Shown here: positions 36,899 through 48,806 of the stretch, piece after piece | How positions within the stretch are numbered: the first letter of the stretch is position 1 | Layout: every line of letters begins with the position of its first letter | Position numbers and translations under genes: made by a program | The notes under the pieces: generated by a model | Databases searched by the model: none | Told to the model about the DNA's origin: nothing | The model's input: the letters and a program-made list of their open reading frames with translations, nothing else | DNA from: Golubevia sp. BC0850 | Taxonomy: Eukaryota; Basidiomycota; Exobasidiomycetes; Golubeviales; Golubeviaceae | Assembly: GCA_012976225.1 (NCBI GenBank) | Contig: JAAVVG010000006.1 | Coordinates: 124,001-188,000 of the forward strand | Direction of reading: 5' to 3' | DNA: 64,000 bases

Positions 36899-37517
36899 TC
36901 AAAGGAAGGAATACGGTTGTCGCAGGTCGGATGATGCCATCGGTGTGGACGAAGTACATAATGAGTTAGACAGCAGAAGTTCACCCGTTGTAAATTTCTT
37001 GATATTCTTGATTATGTAGTACGTGGAGATTCCTGGTCGACTGATCCTCACAGCCCATTCAAGCCTGACGAGTCTTTTTTGCCACCTGATGTGAGAAGGT
37101 CTTTTCTCTTCACCCAGCTCATGCACCTCTGGTAAAAGAGAATCGTGCCAGGGAGAGAAGATCAGGGCCCTTCGCCGACGATCTGGCCAGAGTTTTGTAT
37201 GTACAGTAGAAGAAAAATTCGAGTTGGGTGGGAGGAAAGCTTGACCGTTGTCTCGACCCAAGCCATTCGCTTCTCTGACTTTTTTCCAACTCTTGAATCT
37301 ACCAAGCCTAAGTCTAACTTACCATCCTTATTACTGGGAGGTTGAACCGAATCCTCCGGGGCTGGAAGTTGCCTCTTCTGAGCTCTGATTTATCTGTGGA
37401 AGTGGAAATGATCCCATCTTCTGCTTCTTCTGACTCTATTTCTCTTTCGCTTCCACCTTCCCTTTCCCTTCCTATTCTTAGATTCAGATCTATAGTTTTA
37501 TTTCTCAACCTTTTCAT
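36899..37517 (-). CDS. Unrecognised basic protein, two or three exons
   Basis: Exon 1 runs 37517-37323 (starting MKRLRNKTIDLNLRIG; Glu/Arg-rich, then GNFQPRRIRFNLP). It is joined in phase by a short intron to an exon starting at 37291. That exon reads SWKKVREANGLGRDNGQAFL, then WPDRRRRALIFSPWHDSLLP, GEEKRPSHIRWQKRLVRLEW and ISRPGISTYYIIKNIKKF. The codons look coding. The end is uncertain: either the frame continues to a stop at 36899, or a donor at 36984 leads to a short last exon. It is basic, with no signal peptide or TM segment. It could be mitochondrial or ribosome-associated, but that is a guess. Confidence 0.42.
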
Positions 37518-37697
37518 ACTCTTCTTCAAAGAAAGAATAAACTGATCACACTTTCTTCTTGCTGATTCGAGCAACTCGGCATTTTGTATTTACCCCGACG
37601 AAATTTGCTTTTGGCTGACAACTCTCTTCTCTCTCTTCTCTCTTCTCTCTTCTCTGAGTACACCCATCATCCTTTCCCTTCTGTCTGAGAATTGAAG

Positions 37698-40571
37698 ATG
37701 AATTATCTTAGAGCGAGTCAATTGGTTAGGACATCAAGTTCAAGTTTCTCAACTTTAAGTAAAGCAGCAGCAGCCAATCCTTCTGCTTGCAGTTCTTTCA
37801 GATTTCTTCCTTCCATTTCTTCGAGTTCAACAGGTAGTAGTCGGTCTTCCATTCTCGCACCTTCAACTGCCTCTTCCACCAAATTCAAATCCAATCCTTT
37901 CTCTACAAGGTCTTTTTCTCTATCACCAGCTCTAGCAGAACAGCAGCCACAGCGGGATTACCATCATCAAGATGAATCTTCATCTTCCATTCCATCTTCT
38001 TCTGCCACCCCAACTGTACCTCAATTTTCTTCTCTTTCAGGTTCAATCTCTCCCTCAGTTTACAAAGCTTTAACCTCTTCACCTTTCAATTATTCTTCAA
38101 TGTCTGAAGTACAAGCAAGAGTTCTAACTCTACTACCAGAATTATCTCAACCAATCACTCAAGTTTCAGCTCCAGGAAGGAATCAATTAGATTCAGAATC
38201 CCTTTCTGGTGAAAAGGATCCAATCACAACCTGTATTGGAACAAAGACTTCAGATGGAAAGGGTAAAGATTTGTTGGTCAAGGCCAGAACGGGAACTGGA
38301 AAAACTTTAGCTTTGTGAGTCCTTTGGTTTCTTGAGGTTGGGTCAGCAAGGATTGAAAGGTCTGGTTTTAGGATCGACTAAGCCTTCAAGGAGCTTGAAA
38401 ACTGCTTCGTTGGAGTGTGGAGAAAAGGGTTTGTGTATCCTTCCAAGTCGGAGACTGGAAGAATTCAAGTGTGAGAAGTGGGAGAGTGGATTCTTCCTGC
38501 CTCGAGCCTCTCACATACTCTTGGAGACAGATTTCAAGAGATCCTCTGATAATCTGCTTTTGTTTAGATTGAGGAACAGATTCATAGAAGAAGGTTAGGG
38601 CTCAAACTTTGGCTCACATTTGTGATCCTGGCAGTGGCTGCTTACTCTTCTCTCTACTTTCCACTGACCCTTCCTTTTCTTCTTTCCCCATTTCTCAGCC
38701 TAGTCCCAGCCATAGAAGCCAGAATTCGAGCCTTAAAAGCAGTAGAAAAAGGTTTATTCTCCTCATCTTTTCAAAAGCTGGTCGAAAAAAACCGACCCGA
38801 CCTAGATTTCTCGAAATTAGATTCCAAAGGAATTCGAACTCTAGTTAGACAATATTCTCAAAACTCGGTTGGAACTTTGATCTTAAGTCCTACAAGAGAA
38901 TTAGCCACTCAAATCGCAACTGAAGCTACAAAATTACATACTCATCATGGAGAATTGAATGTTCAACTGTTAGTTGGAGGAGCTCCAAAACATCATCAAA
39001 TCAATGATTGGAGAAGATCTAGACCTGACGTTGTAGTTGCAACCCCTGGAAGACTTTTGGATTTAGCTAGAGATGTTGGAATGATTAAAGAAGCTTTGGC
39101 TGCTACTGAAAGGTTGGTTTTAGATGAAGCTGATACTCTCTTGGAAATGGGTTTCAGAGATGAAATCAATCAAATTTTAGAATTCTTACCTTCAAAGGAA
39201 GAAAGGATTACCAGTTTGTTTAGTGCTACTGTCAGTAAGGAGATCAAATCTATTGCAAGTAATACTCTTAATAAGGAATTTAGATATATTGATTGTGTTC
39301 CAAAAGGTGAAGACAATGTTCACAAACATATTCCACAATTCTACTCGATTTTGAAAGCTAAAGATCATTTACCTCATTTATTAAGAACTGTAGCTCATGA
39401 TCAACTTTTAAATCCTGGAACTTCAAAAATCATCATCTTCTGTCCTACCACTAAACAAACTGAACTCATCTCTGATATTCTTAGAAGTATTAGGAATGAA
39501 GTTCTACCAAACGGTGGTGGAAGCTTCAACAAGAATGGAGGAGAGATTTATGAAATCCACTCTAAAAAAGATCAATCTCAAAGATTTAAAGTTTCAGATA
39601 GGTTCAGAAAAGATCAAAGAGGTGGTGCTATTTTGGTGACTTCAGATGTCTCTGCTAGAGGAGTCGATTATCCTGGAACCACAAGAGTCATTCAATTAGG
39701 TATTCCAAGTAGTAAAGATCAATACATTCATAGAATTGGTAGAACTGGTAGAGCTGGAAAGAAAGGTAGATGTGATATCCTTTTGAATGAATTCGAAGGT
39801 TCTTTTGTTGATTATCATTTAAGAGATCTTCCAATTCAAGAGATTTCAACTTCTGAAATTCAAAAGGAAGTTGAAGAAATGGCTTCTAGATTTGATGAAA
39901 ATGGTGAAGAATTCGTTGGAGAAGAAATGTGGTCTATCATGGAATCTTCCTCTCAAAACTCTGGTTCCAGGTTTGGAGGAGCCAGAGATTTCAAATCCAA
40001 GTCGAGGTTTGGTGGAAGAGACAGTTCAGGTGGATATCAATCTTCTGCACCTTCAACTTCAACTCCTTTACCTCTCACTGGTCCTATCTCTCCTAGAATC
40101 TCTGAAGAAAACCTAACTGAGGTTTTAGAGAAAACCATCCAGAATTTACCTGAATATCAAGATCAATTGAGAGAAACTTTTGGTTCAATGTTAGGTTATT
40201 ACATGGGTAGGACTGGTGAATTGAGAGGTGTTAATAAAGGTCAGATTTTGATTGGTTTGAAAGAACTTGCTACTGAAGGTTTGGGTGCTGAAAGAGAACC
40301 TCATGTTAGTCCCGGAATGATGGCCAAGTTAGGAATCAGTATGGGTGGTTCAGGAGGCGGAAGGAATTCAGGTGGGAGAGGTGGACACGGAGGAAGGGGT
40401 GGAGGATCTGGAGGATATGGTGGCAGAGACGGCGGGTCCGGATTTAGGGATAGAGGTGAAAGAGGCTCAAGCAGAGGTGGAAGAGGTGGTTACTCGGGTG
40501 GAAGAGAAAGAGGAGGTTCACGATTTGGTGATAGAGAGGGAAGGAATGAAAGTAGGTTCGGAGATTATTAA
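37698..40571 (+). CDS. DEAD-box RNA helicase, mitochondrial Mss116-like
   Basis: An ATP-dependent RNA helicase, probably acting on mitochondrial RNA. Exons 37698-38314 and 38699-40571 give 829 residues. The first about 90 residues are rich in Ser, Arg and Ala with few acids (MNYLRASQLVRTSSSSFSTL), as in a mitochondrial presequence. Core motifs: Walker A ARTGTGKT (196-203), PTRELA, GG, TPGR, DEAD (in VLDEADTLLEMGF), SAT, ARGVDYP and HRIGRTGRAGK. After the core comes an Mss116-type helical extension, then a Gly/Arg-rich (RGG) tail from about 720. The 384-nt intron falls directly after motif I and contains an unrelated open frame. Codons are AT-rich. Confidence 0.9.
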
Positions 40572-41043
40572 AGTTGACTCCTCTAGGATGTTTCAATCAT
40601 ATGTTTCTTCAGATCTACTTCAAACACTCCAAAAAAACATGATTCTATATCATTATTTCCATCATTCAAAATCGTATAGTTAGACTTTCACATGTTCTCC
40701 CCTTGTATAAAAGCTCTCTGCTCACCAAAAATTTTCATTTGTTCTCTTATTGACGCTGTTGCTTTCGTTCTGCATTAATTTTCTTTTGCCTCTATGTTCT
40801 TTAACACGTTTGTTCCTATCCTTTCTGTGTGCCCCTTTCTGTCTTTGCCCCCTTTTTGCATTCGCCGTTCTCTCCTCCCAAACCTTTTCACCACTCATAA
40901 GACTTCCGGCGTTCATAATTCACAAAAGTTCAGCTCTTGTATCCACAAAAATTGGTGACTAAAAGAAACAACACCGGCATCAGACTGGAGACAAGAAGAC
41001 AAGAGAGGTATAATTGTCGATCTATGATCTCACGCTCCTACAT
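40572..41043. other. Convergent 3' flanks, helicase and glyoxal oxidase
   Basis: Gene ends face each other here. The sequence is T/C-rich near 40745-40870. No gene seen. Confidence 0.5.
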
Positions 41044-44000
41044 TCATCTCGCAAGAAACCCACTCTCTTCTGAGCCTCCTTCCTCATAATACATGTCTCC
41101 AGCACCGCGTCCACCTGCATAGTATTGTCCAGCGTCTCCTTCCGCTTGATATTCATTCCAACCAGGCGAAGGAGCTCCTTGATGAGAAGGTGGCTGGCGA
41201 CCATTGAGCGGGCTCCTTCCTAGATCAGATGGATGATTGGATTGAAATTCTTGCTCTTGAGAATGAAGAGCAGGGGAGCCTCTGAGATTTTCCATTCCAT
41301 AAGACGATCCTAGGTTGTGAACAGACCAAGCTGGGGTGTCGACTCGATCATACTTCCCACTTTCGTCTCCTCGAGCCCATCCTGTCATCCCAGCCATTCC
41401 AGCTCCAAGCAAAGAAGCTCTGTTGAGTTGACCACCATCTGGAGAAGAATGATCTCCAGCTTTTCTTGACGGTTTCCTTCTCCAAAGACAGATTCCGAGT
41501 AGAAGCAGAAGAACAAGGACAACTCCACCAGCGATGATTCCTATGAGCTTACCTAGTCCGATTCTCTTGATGAAGGATGTGGAATCGTCTTTGAAAGAGC
41601 TGGACGTCGAAGTGAACTTTTGACTGTCAACAGGAGCAGGCAAAGGACTCGGTGTTGCTCCAACTGTTGGCGATCCAGGCATTTGACCTTTGAGATCTCC
41701 AATCTGTAAGAACTTTCCTGGAGATGGAACTCCATCAATGACGCAGAATAGAAGAGCTGGACCTGGCGCAAATAGATTCACGTTTGTTGGCATGGGATTG
41801 ACAATGAAATCGACGGTACCGTCTGAGTCGTGAACTACGTAAGAGTTCTCCAGCTGGAGCGATCTCTGACCCATATTGTGAGCATGAGTAGAGAAGCCGG
41901 GTTTGATAACCATGAATTTGGTGTTCTTGGCCTTGAAGTTTGCGCTTTCTCCCATATAAGTTGCATCCATGGTAACGTTGAAAGCGTCGCCACCATAAGA
42001 GATTCGATCTGGCATTCCCTGAGGTTGAGGTCTCTTTTCGAAGAAATAGGAAGGGTACCATTTCTCTAGCTCATAAGTCGTGTTGAAAGCTTGAGGGGTT
42101 GTTCCTAGCGGCATCTCCAGAGCTACGTCTTGATGAGGATTCGAACCACCTACCAGAACCGATCCGTCTGGGAGTAGCAGAGCGGAAGAATGGTAGAGGC
42201 GTGCGATTGGAGAACTTCCAAATCCTTCAGAAGTCAGTCGCTGTCCTACCGGCTTGGAAGGATCATACAGGATTGGTTGGTAGGTTGGATCTTGAGCAAG
42301 ACCCTCCGTTGTGGTACCACTGAGATAGAGGGAAAGAAAGCAGATAGATAAGTGAGAAACTTTTCACTCTCAAACGGCAGGCAATTGGTATCAGCCCAAA
42401 TCTCGCTCCTCTAATCCTTAACTCACTCTTCTAAAGTGTTGAAGGTAGCATTGGTGTATCCCGCTGTCCCCTTAGCAGCACCATTCACAATCACCATCTG
42501 ACCTGAAGGCAGGTGGATGAAATTTCCCATCGACCTTCCTGTTGACATTTTCTCTTCTCTAGCGTAGGCTGCATCGGTCTTGATACTTCCGTCCGCATTC
42601 TCAGGTTGAATGGAAGAGCAATCGTCGGAAGCTGCAACGTCGAGAATGTTCTTTCCGGGTCCCCCTTAGGAATAGAAACAAGGGGTAAAGATTTAGATCG
42701 TTTCATCGCGCCCTCGACAGCGCGGTAGCGACTCACCATACCCTCCCCAGTCAGCCTCAGACAGATAAGTACCCCCACAGAAGATTATGGTGGGAGTGTA
42801 GTTATTGGCGGGAGTTAGAGGGAGCATGGCAGTGGCTCCCGAAGCGGGGTAGACTCGAACACTGGGAGTAGAACAGAAGCTGAATCAGCGAGATTGAAGT
42901 GATCTACTTGGAGATATGGGGTAAGAGTTTGATTGACATACATTTGATCCGGAATATCAGGCAAACCTTCTTCTGTGTTCTGCTGATAGTCCCAAAGAGT
43001 AGTGGAGTAGTTGGCTTGCATGAAGATCTTCCCACTGGGCATCAGAAACATGTGCGGGTACATGTTCAGCCTACAGAAGAGATAGAAAAGTGCAGAAATT
43101 TGAAGAAAAAGAAAAGATAGAGGAAAAGAAATTGAAAGAGAGAGAGAAAGAGAAAAGGCAGAGAATGTAAAGAAGGTGAGTGAAACGGGAGAGACCAACA
43201 CTGGATCCCTAAGATTGAATCTGGGACCAATTCAACACTCACCCGGAAGTATTCACCATAAAAATAGATTGCTGAGGTGGACCAGTAGCTGGAAAAGTCT
43301 CGTAAGTAGGATTAGAGCCGCCACTGATAGCGTTGCTCTCAGTATTTCTATTGATGTAACCCCCATCGGTGGCTCCTCCGATCAGCATGATTGATCCATC
43401 TGGAAGAGTCTCTGCTCCTGGGTACCAACGAGCTGATTGCATCTTACTTGTTCCATCGTCAGCCCAGGCAAGCTGGGAAGAATCGGATTGTGGCTCCATG
43501 AGTCTGATGGCAGTTCTTCCATCGTAATCTGAATATGGGTTGGCGTTGCTCGTTTGGTCTAATCCTTCCGAACTGAATGATAAGAGAGCGAGAGAGAGAG
43601 AGATACTGAAGCTATGAGACAGAGCAGAGCCCGGGTTAGTGGACGAGAACGAACTCGTTCACTCACCGCCCTCCATAGCCAACGGCCTGATTTCCACCAA
43701 AGATAGCGTAAGAACCGTTTCCTAAAGCCCCGCCTGCAGCACAGAAAGTGTTGGTCTGAACATCTATACCTCGCACTGTGTTGTCAGTCAATGTCAAAAT
43801 AGAGCCCCAAACCGGTTTATCAGATCCATCTAACCTGGCTCGGTTATTTTCCACCTTGTCTAGAATGATGACTGAGTCTACAGCGATTAAAAAGGTAGCG
43901 AGGGCGTTAGAAAGCGTTTTTTAAGATCGAAAATCGAAAAGAGGTCTTACATACCTTGATTCACAAGTCCCATCATCATAGCTGAAGCTAAAGAGTCGTC

Positions 44001-44108
44001 TGCTATCACTTCATACTCTCCGGAATTTGGACCAGCATTGACCGAGTTGGAGATACTGAGTATCACAGAGGGAAAGAGGAGAGGAAGAATCGAGATTGAA
44101 GGCAGCAT
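41044..44108 (-). CDS. Glyoxal oxidase, membrane-anchored copper radical oxidase
   Basis: A copper radical oxidase that converts simple aldehydes to acids with H2O2 production. Exons: 44108-43955, 43877-43667, 43572-43243, 43070-42942, 42861-42737, 42664-42427, 42319-41044, giving 820 residues. A signal peptide (about 1-25) precedes the kelch-like propeller. Expected active-site residues are all visible: Cys97 (FCAAGG) and Tyr172 (RWYP) for the cross-linked radical, Tyr438-His439 (RLYHSSALLLPDG) and His541 (GFSTHAHNMGQR) as copper ligands. A C-terminal DUF1929-type domain follows. Near residues 650-680 there is a transmembrane helix (GIIAGGVVLVLLLLLGICLW) and then a 140-residue cytosolic tail, as in Ustilago Glo1-type enzymes. 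It likely sits at the plasma membrane with its active site outside. Confidence 0.9.
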
Positions 44109-45441
44109 GTTTTGGGGAGTCGAATCTAGCCAGCGCTCTGTCCTTTGTTCAGTAGAAACCCTGGAGGTTTGGTTTGAATTCTCTCAGGGTTGAGTGGTTG
44201 GGGAAAGATCGCTCGTCATTGAATGTTTCTCTTCCTTTTAAGAGATAGATCGTGGAACGAGAGAAATCACGAGGTCGCACGCGGAAGTCCTTCGACACTC
44301 TATCCTTTCTGGAGTAAGCGTGGACTCCCTTGAATCCCTACTCCCTTCGCGGTTTCTCTACAACAATATGCACAACCGAAGTTCCTGTTCCCCCTCCACG
44401 CGCCCAGTACTAGCGACTAATCTCCTTGACTGAGCGTGCTTGTGTCGTCGCGGGAGGCTGGATTTCAAAACACTCTTCGACAGCTCGACGGGATCCAGCT
44501 CCAAATGTCTTATCCTTGGACGTTTTGGCGTTCTTCGTCCTTCCGGCAAGCCAAGGGAGCCTCAAATAGGATTCCCTTTACTTTTCAAAGTTCATTCCTT
44601 GCTTACTTGATTATTGCTCCTTCAGAGAAAAAACAATGAAGGGAATCTCGCAGCAGCTTAATCTTGTCGCTGAACGTTCCGGTACACAACTCTATCTATG
44701 CTTAAATCAACTTCATTGATTGAGCATGGCGGAGGGTATTTTGATTGGATTAGAGCTGAAAGACTTGGGGCTGGATCTCTCTCATTCTGCCCGAAGGGCC
44801 GGAGTGAGGGAGGGGATCAAACCAGGGATAAGGATTTAGTGATTTGTCACGTGGGTGACCATCCCCACTTTTCTGATCGAAGGACCGAATTCCTCTCCAT
44901 CGGTTCAAGCAGAACTTTGAATGTGTCAAATCCTTGGGGTACTTCTGTAAATGCGCCTTGGAATCAAGAACTATCCCGTATGCTTGCCTTGAAGATCAGT
45001 TTATGCTTATACTTCATGCTTCATGTCTCTTATCTTCCCTCTCAAAATCTGAATTGAAGGAAGGATCACGTGTCAAGAGACCTAATCTAATTTTCAGGGG
45101 AAATGTTTGAGGGATCGAGAGTGAGACGCCTGCGGAGAATTATTCCATCTTATAAGAAGAGAGCCCCCAAAAGACATTCGTTTCATTTCCCCCTTTAAGG
45201 TTCTTTCTTCCACTTCTTCTTCTTCAACTTCTTTCTTCCAGTAGGCCGGTTCCTACTGCATTTTTTCACAACTCCTTCTTTCAAATCTTTTCCAATCTTC
45301 TTTTCTTTTTCAACCTTCTTTTCTTTCTTTTCTTCTACCCATTGTTAAACGTTTCAACTTTCAAGAAGTCTATTCTGTTTTAATCCCCTCTTATTTTCGT
45401 CTCAAATCTTCAAACACCCTTCCTCCCAAATCTTCTTTAGG
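44109..45441. promoter_or_regulatory. Divergent promoter region with TATA-like element
   Basis: This 1.3-kb region separates glyoxal oxidase (-) and a small secreted protein gene (+). TATAAG at 45151 followed by about 250 nt of pyrimidine-rich sequence suits the promoter and long leader of the plus-strand gene. An open frame at 44698-45057 shows no protein-like features. Confidence 0.45.
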
Positions 45442-46744
45442 ATGAAATTCACCAATGTCGCCATCTCTCTAGCCCTGACCTCGACTTTGATTTCTGCTGC
45501 TCCGGTCCAGTTGGTGAGTCGACGAAGCCAAAGCCTTTGCCTCTCTCATTTTTCCAAATCACCTCTGACAGTATCAAAGTGATCTGGCTTTCATGAACAG
45601 GAAAGGCGCCAAGAGGTTGTCGAGAGAGCAACAAACTACGTAGCTGGTTAGTTTGCAAATGTGCTTGTCAGGCAGAAGACAAAAGGTTCTCTATTCTCAT
45701 GTGATCTATACGTCCTGTTTTCTCTTGGAAAAGGTATCGGAGCTGGGATCTTTGCTCTATCAGCCCTCTTCTCTGGACTCAAATCAAATGGATACGTCAA
45801 GGAGGCTGAGGAGCTCAGGGAACACTACGGTGACATGGTGAGTCTTCGCATTTGATCGTATTCTGGAGCCTTTCAGAGTCAATCCTGGCCCCTTCTCTGG
45901 TCTGAAGGAGCCCCCCCCCTTTTTTGCCCCTTTTCTCCCTCCTTTCTCTCTGACCAGGCTATCAAGGATACCCTCGGATCCAAGGAGGCTGCTGACGAGT
46001 TCTTAGCTTCTCCAGAAGGTCAAGAGTTCGCTTCAACGATGGCAGTGAGTCTTTGTTTTCTATCCGTCGTCGTTCTGGCGAGCTTCCAGAGACCGATCCG
46101 ACTCCTGTTATCTTCCCCTTCAAACGGCAGTCTCTCGAAGCTCGCGACATTGAAGCTCGTGGCAAAGGCGACTACGGATTTTTGACCGGTGAGTTAATGT
46201 GATGGAAGTCCCTTTTTTGTCCCCTATTTGGATGCCCTACTTACTTCGAAGCTCCCTTCCTTCTTTTCTCCTTCCCTCTGCAGCTGCTATCATCTCTGGT
46301 TTCAACCTCATCCGTAGCAGGGACCTCCACGAAGGCGACTTAGAGGCTCGTGGGAAGATTGATTATGCCTTCTTGGGTTGTAAGTCTGTTCCAAAACGTT
46401 GCCTGCTGGCTATGGTCGACGCCTCTTGGGAGTGAGCACCCGCTGACATTGACTGCCTATTCTCTTTGGACTCATGGCTCTATCTTTCATTTACAGATGG
46501 TATCATGGCCGCTTTCAATGCTGTTCGAGCCCGATCTTTGGACGAAGACAACTTCGAGAAGAGACTCAACACTCCAAATTCAATCAAGTGGGGGCTCGGA
46601 ATTATTGCGTCTGCCTTTGCTGGTGGTTCAGTGGCTAAGAATATTGCCACTCGGGATGTAGAGGACCTAGACTTGATGGACTTGATCAGAGAGGAAGTCA
46701 GAGCCGAAGCTCGTGATATTGACAACTTCGATCTTCTTGGATGA
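45442..46744 (+). CDS. Small secreted repeat protein, DLLG-tail family
   Basis: Seven exons, 45442-45513, 45601-45646, 45734-45837, 45958-46044, 46131-46188, 46284-46379, 46497-46744, give 236 residues with all phases consistent. MKFTNVAISLALTSTLISAA is the signal peptide. Modules then follow: a Gly-rich hydrophobic helix (GIGAGIFALSALFSG), EFLASPEGQEFASTMA, and two 32-residue repeats starting EARGKGDYGFLT and EARGKIDYAFLG, each with an intron after FLT/FLG and a hydrophobic helix beyond it. A degenerate unit (EKRLNTPNSIKWGLG) leads into an acidic segment (ATRDVEDLDLMDLIREE) and the tail ARDIDNFDLLG. Arg/Lys-containing motifs before each unit could be protease sites, but this is not shown. 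Family and function unknown. Confidence 0.75.
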
Positions 46745-47044
46745 ATGAAGCTACTTCTTTCTCCACTACTCCCTTGTATTAATTGTAGTTCATTTTCCTT
46801 TGAAATCTCGACGTTCTGAGAAGTTTCTGGGATGCCTTTCATGAGATGACTTTCATCCCTGAAAAGAGGTCATCCCCACCTCAGCATCCCGGGGATGACG
46901 TAACAACATCGCTTAATTAACAAGAGCTAAACTAGTCCGGTGGTGGTGGCTCTCCTCTCTTTTTTCTTCAAGATCTTCCATCTCTTCTGAACGTTACCAC
47001 CTAAACCTTCTAACCTAACTCTCACAAATCTATTCACTAATCAG

Positions 47045-47840
47045 ATGCCTTCGATTCTTTCTAGCAACATGATCAGATCGACGCTGGACGTTGTAGATCT
47101 CAAGTTCGGAAAGAGGCAGGCGCTGGGTGGAATTACCCAGGCGGCCGCAGATGGAGGTCAGGCTGCTGCGTGAGTAACTCTTAGAACATGGGGAATTGCG
47201 ATTGGGGAGAATGTCAAGAAGAAGAGCGGATCAGAAGTTGGGAAGGTCGAGATGGATGCGGGGCAGGCGTGGAGAGGACAGTGTGACATCTTCCGACCTG
47301 GATGAGAGGATTGATCCTTCTTGAGATTGAATCTTCACGATTCAAATCGTTCATAAAGACGTTTTCAGACGGAGAAATCAAGAATTTGGCGCTCCTGGAG
47401 GAACGGGTTACAGACCACCTTCTTCCAGACACCTTTCAATCGGCTGCTAACCTCTCCACCCCTCCCATCTTCTTCCACCTTCTCCCTTACATCCCTGTTT
47501 CGATTTTCTCAGAGGTCACGTCAAACATGCCACTAAAGGTCTTTCACAGATGCAGCTCTTAGGAATCGCCATAGCAGGTACGTCCTCATCAATAGTCTGG
47601 GCTGGCTTCATCTCCTCAGTTTCCCTAACTCCCTCTTCTTCTCATTTCCTCTTTTCCCTTCACTCTTAAACAGTTGCCGTCATAGTAGTTCTACTAGGAT
47701 TTGGAAGTTGGTGGGCATGCTCCTACAGAAGAAACAAGCGCAAAGCTCAACAACAAGGCAGAAACTTAGAAGAAAGTGAAAGGTTAAAAAGTGAAAGTGC
47801 TTCTTTCAGATCTAATGATAGTAATTGGCAACGATACTAG
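47045..47840 (+). CDS. Small single-pass membrane protein, unrecognised
   Basis: Three exons, 47045-47169, 47513-47577, 47674-47840, give 118 residues. The N-terminal half is hydrophilic (DVVDLKFGKRQALGGITQAA). One transmembrane helix, LLGIAIAVAVIVVLLGFGSW, is assembled across the last junction, followed by CSYRRNKRKAQQQ and a Ser/Glu-rich tail ending SNDSNWQRY. The positive residues just after the helix suggest a cytosolic C-terminus and an outside N-terminus, although no cleavable signal is present. The 343-nt first intron is long. No family recognised. Confidence 0.6.
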
Positions 47841-48806
47841 ATTGATCTTTCAACCTTGGAAGCTCATTCAAATCTTTTGGAAACGTTTCATGTTTTACCA
47901 AAAAACAGGCCTCCACTTCTTTTCTCGGTTCTTCAAAAAATGGACTCTGATCTCCTAGTAACTTGAATGTTTCTGGAACTTTATATCATATCAAATCATC
48001 GGGAGGTATATAAAACTCAAAGCATACAATCTAACTATTACCTTCAGAACCGAATAGTCTCTTCTAGTCTTCTATCTTCTATCCTTATACCCCTCAACCC
48101 CTCAACATCTCTTTCTATAGTCTCCCCTATTCTCTGCCCCTTTCTACAGCTTCCTCAACTTTCCCTCCAATTGCAATCTCTTCAACTCCAACAAGTTAAA
48201 ATTCTACTTCAGTCGGAGGACTCTGTTTTTCTACCTCTCTCAAAAAGGAAGAGTCTCAAGCACGGTCTTCTTCACCTTCTTTTGGATTATTTCTGTGTCT
48301 ATCTATTCCGCTATTCTTGCATTTCTTGTTGTCTCCAATATCTCGGAACTCTTCTGTCCTTGCACTTTCCCTTATCATTTTTCGGACGCAGGTCTTCTTC
48401 TCGAAAGTGTTTTTTCTCCCCCTTTCGTAGTCTTTCCCCAGATGTATCAATTTATCTCTCTTTTCCTTTCTCTGTCTCTTTGATTGTTGTTGTTTATATC
48501 CCAAACATACCTCGCCTTTCTCTTGAATTCAGAATCTTTTTTGCCTTGGACTCGCTTTGGCTTGATGAGCTTTCTGATTCTATGTTACGTCTCTACTCTC
48601 TTTCTCTCTCGCGTATCTCGATGGAAAGGTCGGATTGACAATGGTGAAAATTGTCGGTGCTAGAAGTCTCCGAAAGTTCCAGGAACATTTCTTGGCTTTG
48701 GCAGGAGATTGTCCTTCCTTGCTTCCTTGCTTCCTTGCTTCCTTGCTTCCTTCCATCCTTCTTCTCTCTTTCACCTCCTTCCCTACTCTTATTCTACTAA
48801 TCCGCG
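47841..48806. promoter_or_regulatory. Pyrimidine-rich leader region with TATA box
   Basis: TATATAAAA at 48007-48015 is followed by nearly 800 nt of strongly C/T-rich plus-strand sequence up to the next start codon. This looks like a promoter with a very long pyrimidine-rich leader, as basidiomycete genes often have. The open frame 47967-48638 in it is Ser/Leu/Phe low complexity and is not taken as a gene. Confidence 0.45.
48713..48754 (+). repeat. Microsatellite of 8-mer CCTTGCTT
   Basis: About four and a half tandem copies of CCTTGCTT lie in the leader, 50-90 nt before the ATG at 48807. Confidence 0.85.

Noticed and set aside
37621-37660. CTCTTCT repeats before the helicase start
   Set aside because: Ordinary pyrimidine-rich leader of the kind seen before most genes here.
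38332-38598. Open frame between the two helicase exons
   Set aside because: It lies within the intron, after a clear GTGAGT donor, and has no recognisable protein.
42137-42147. Perfect tRNA B-box-like sequence (GGTTCGAATCC on the minus strand)
   Set aside because: It lies inside the glyoxal oxidase coding exon (VGGSNPHQ region) with no A box or cloverleaf around it.
44698-45057. Open frame of 119 codons
   Set aside because: No signal peptide, motif or splice context; sits in a promoter region.
47967-48638. Open frame of 223 codons on the plus strand
   Set aside because: Low-complexity Ser/Leu/Phe from a C/T-rich leader; no motif or splice support.
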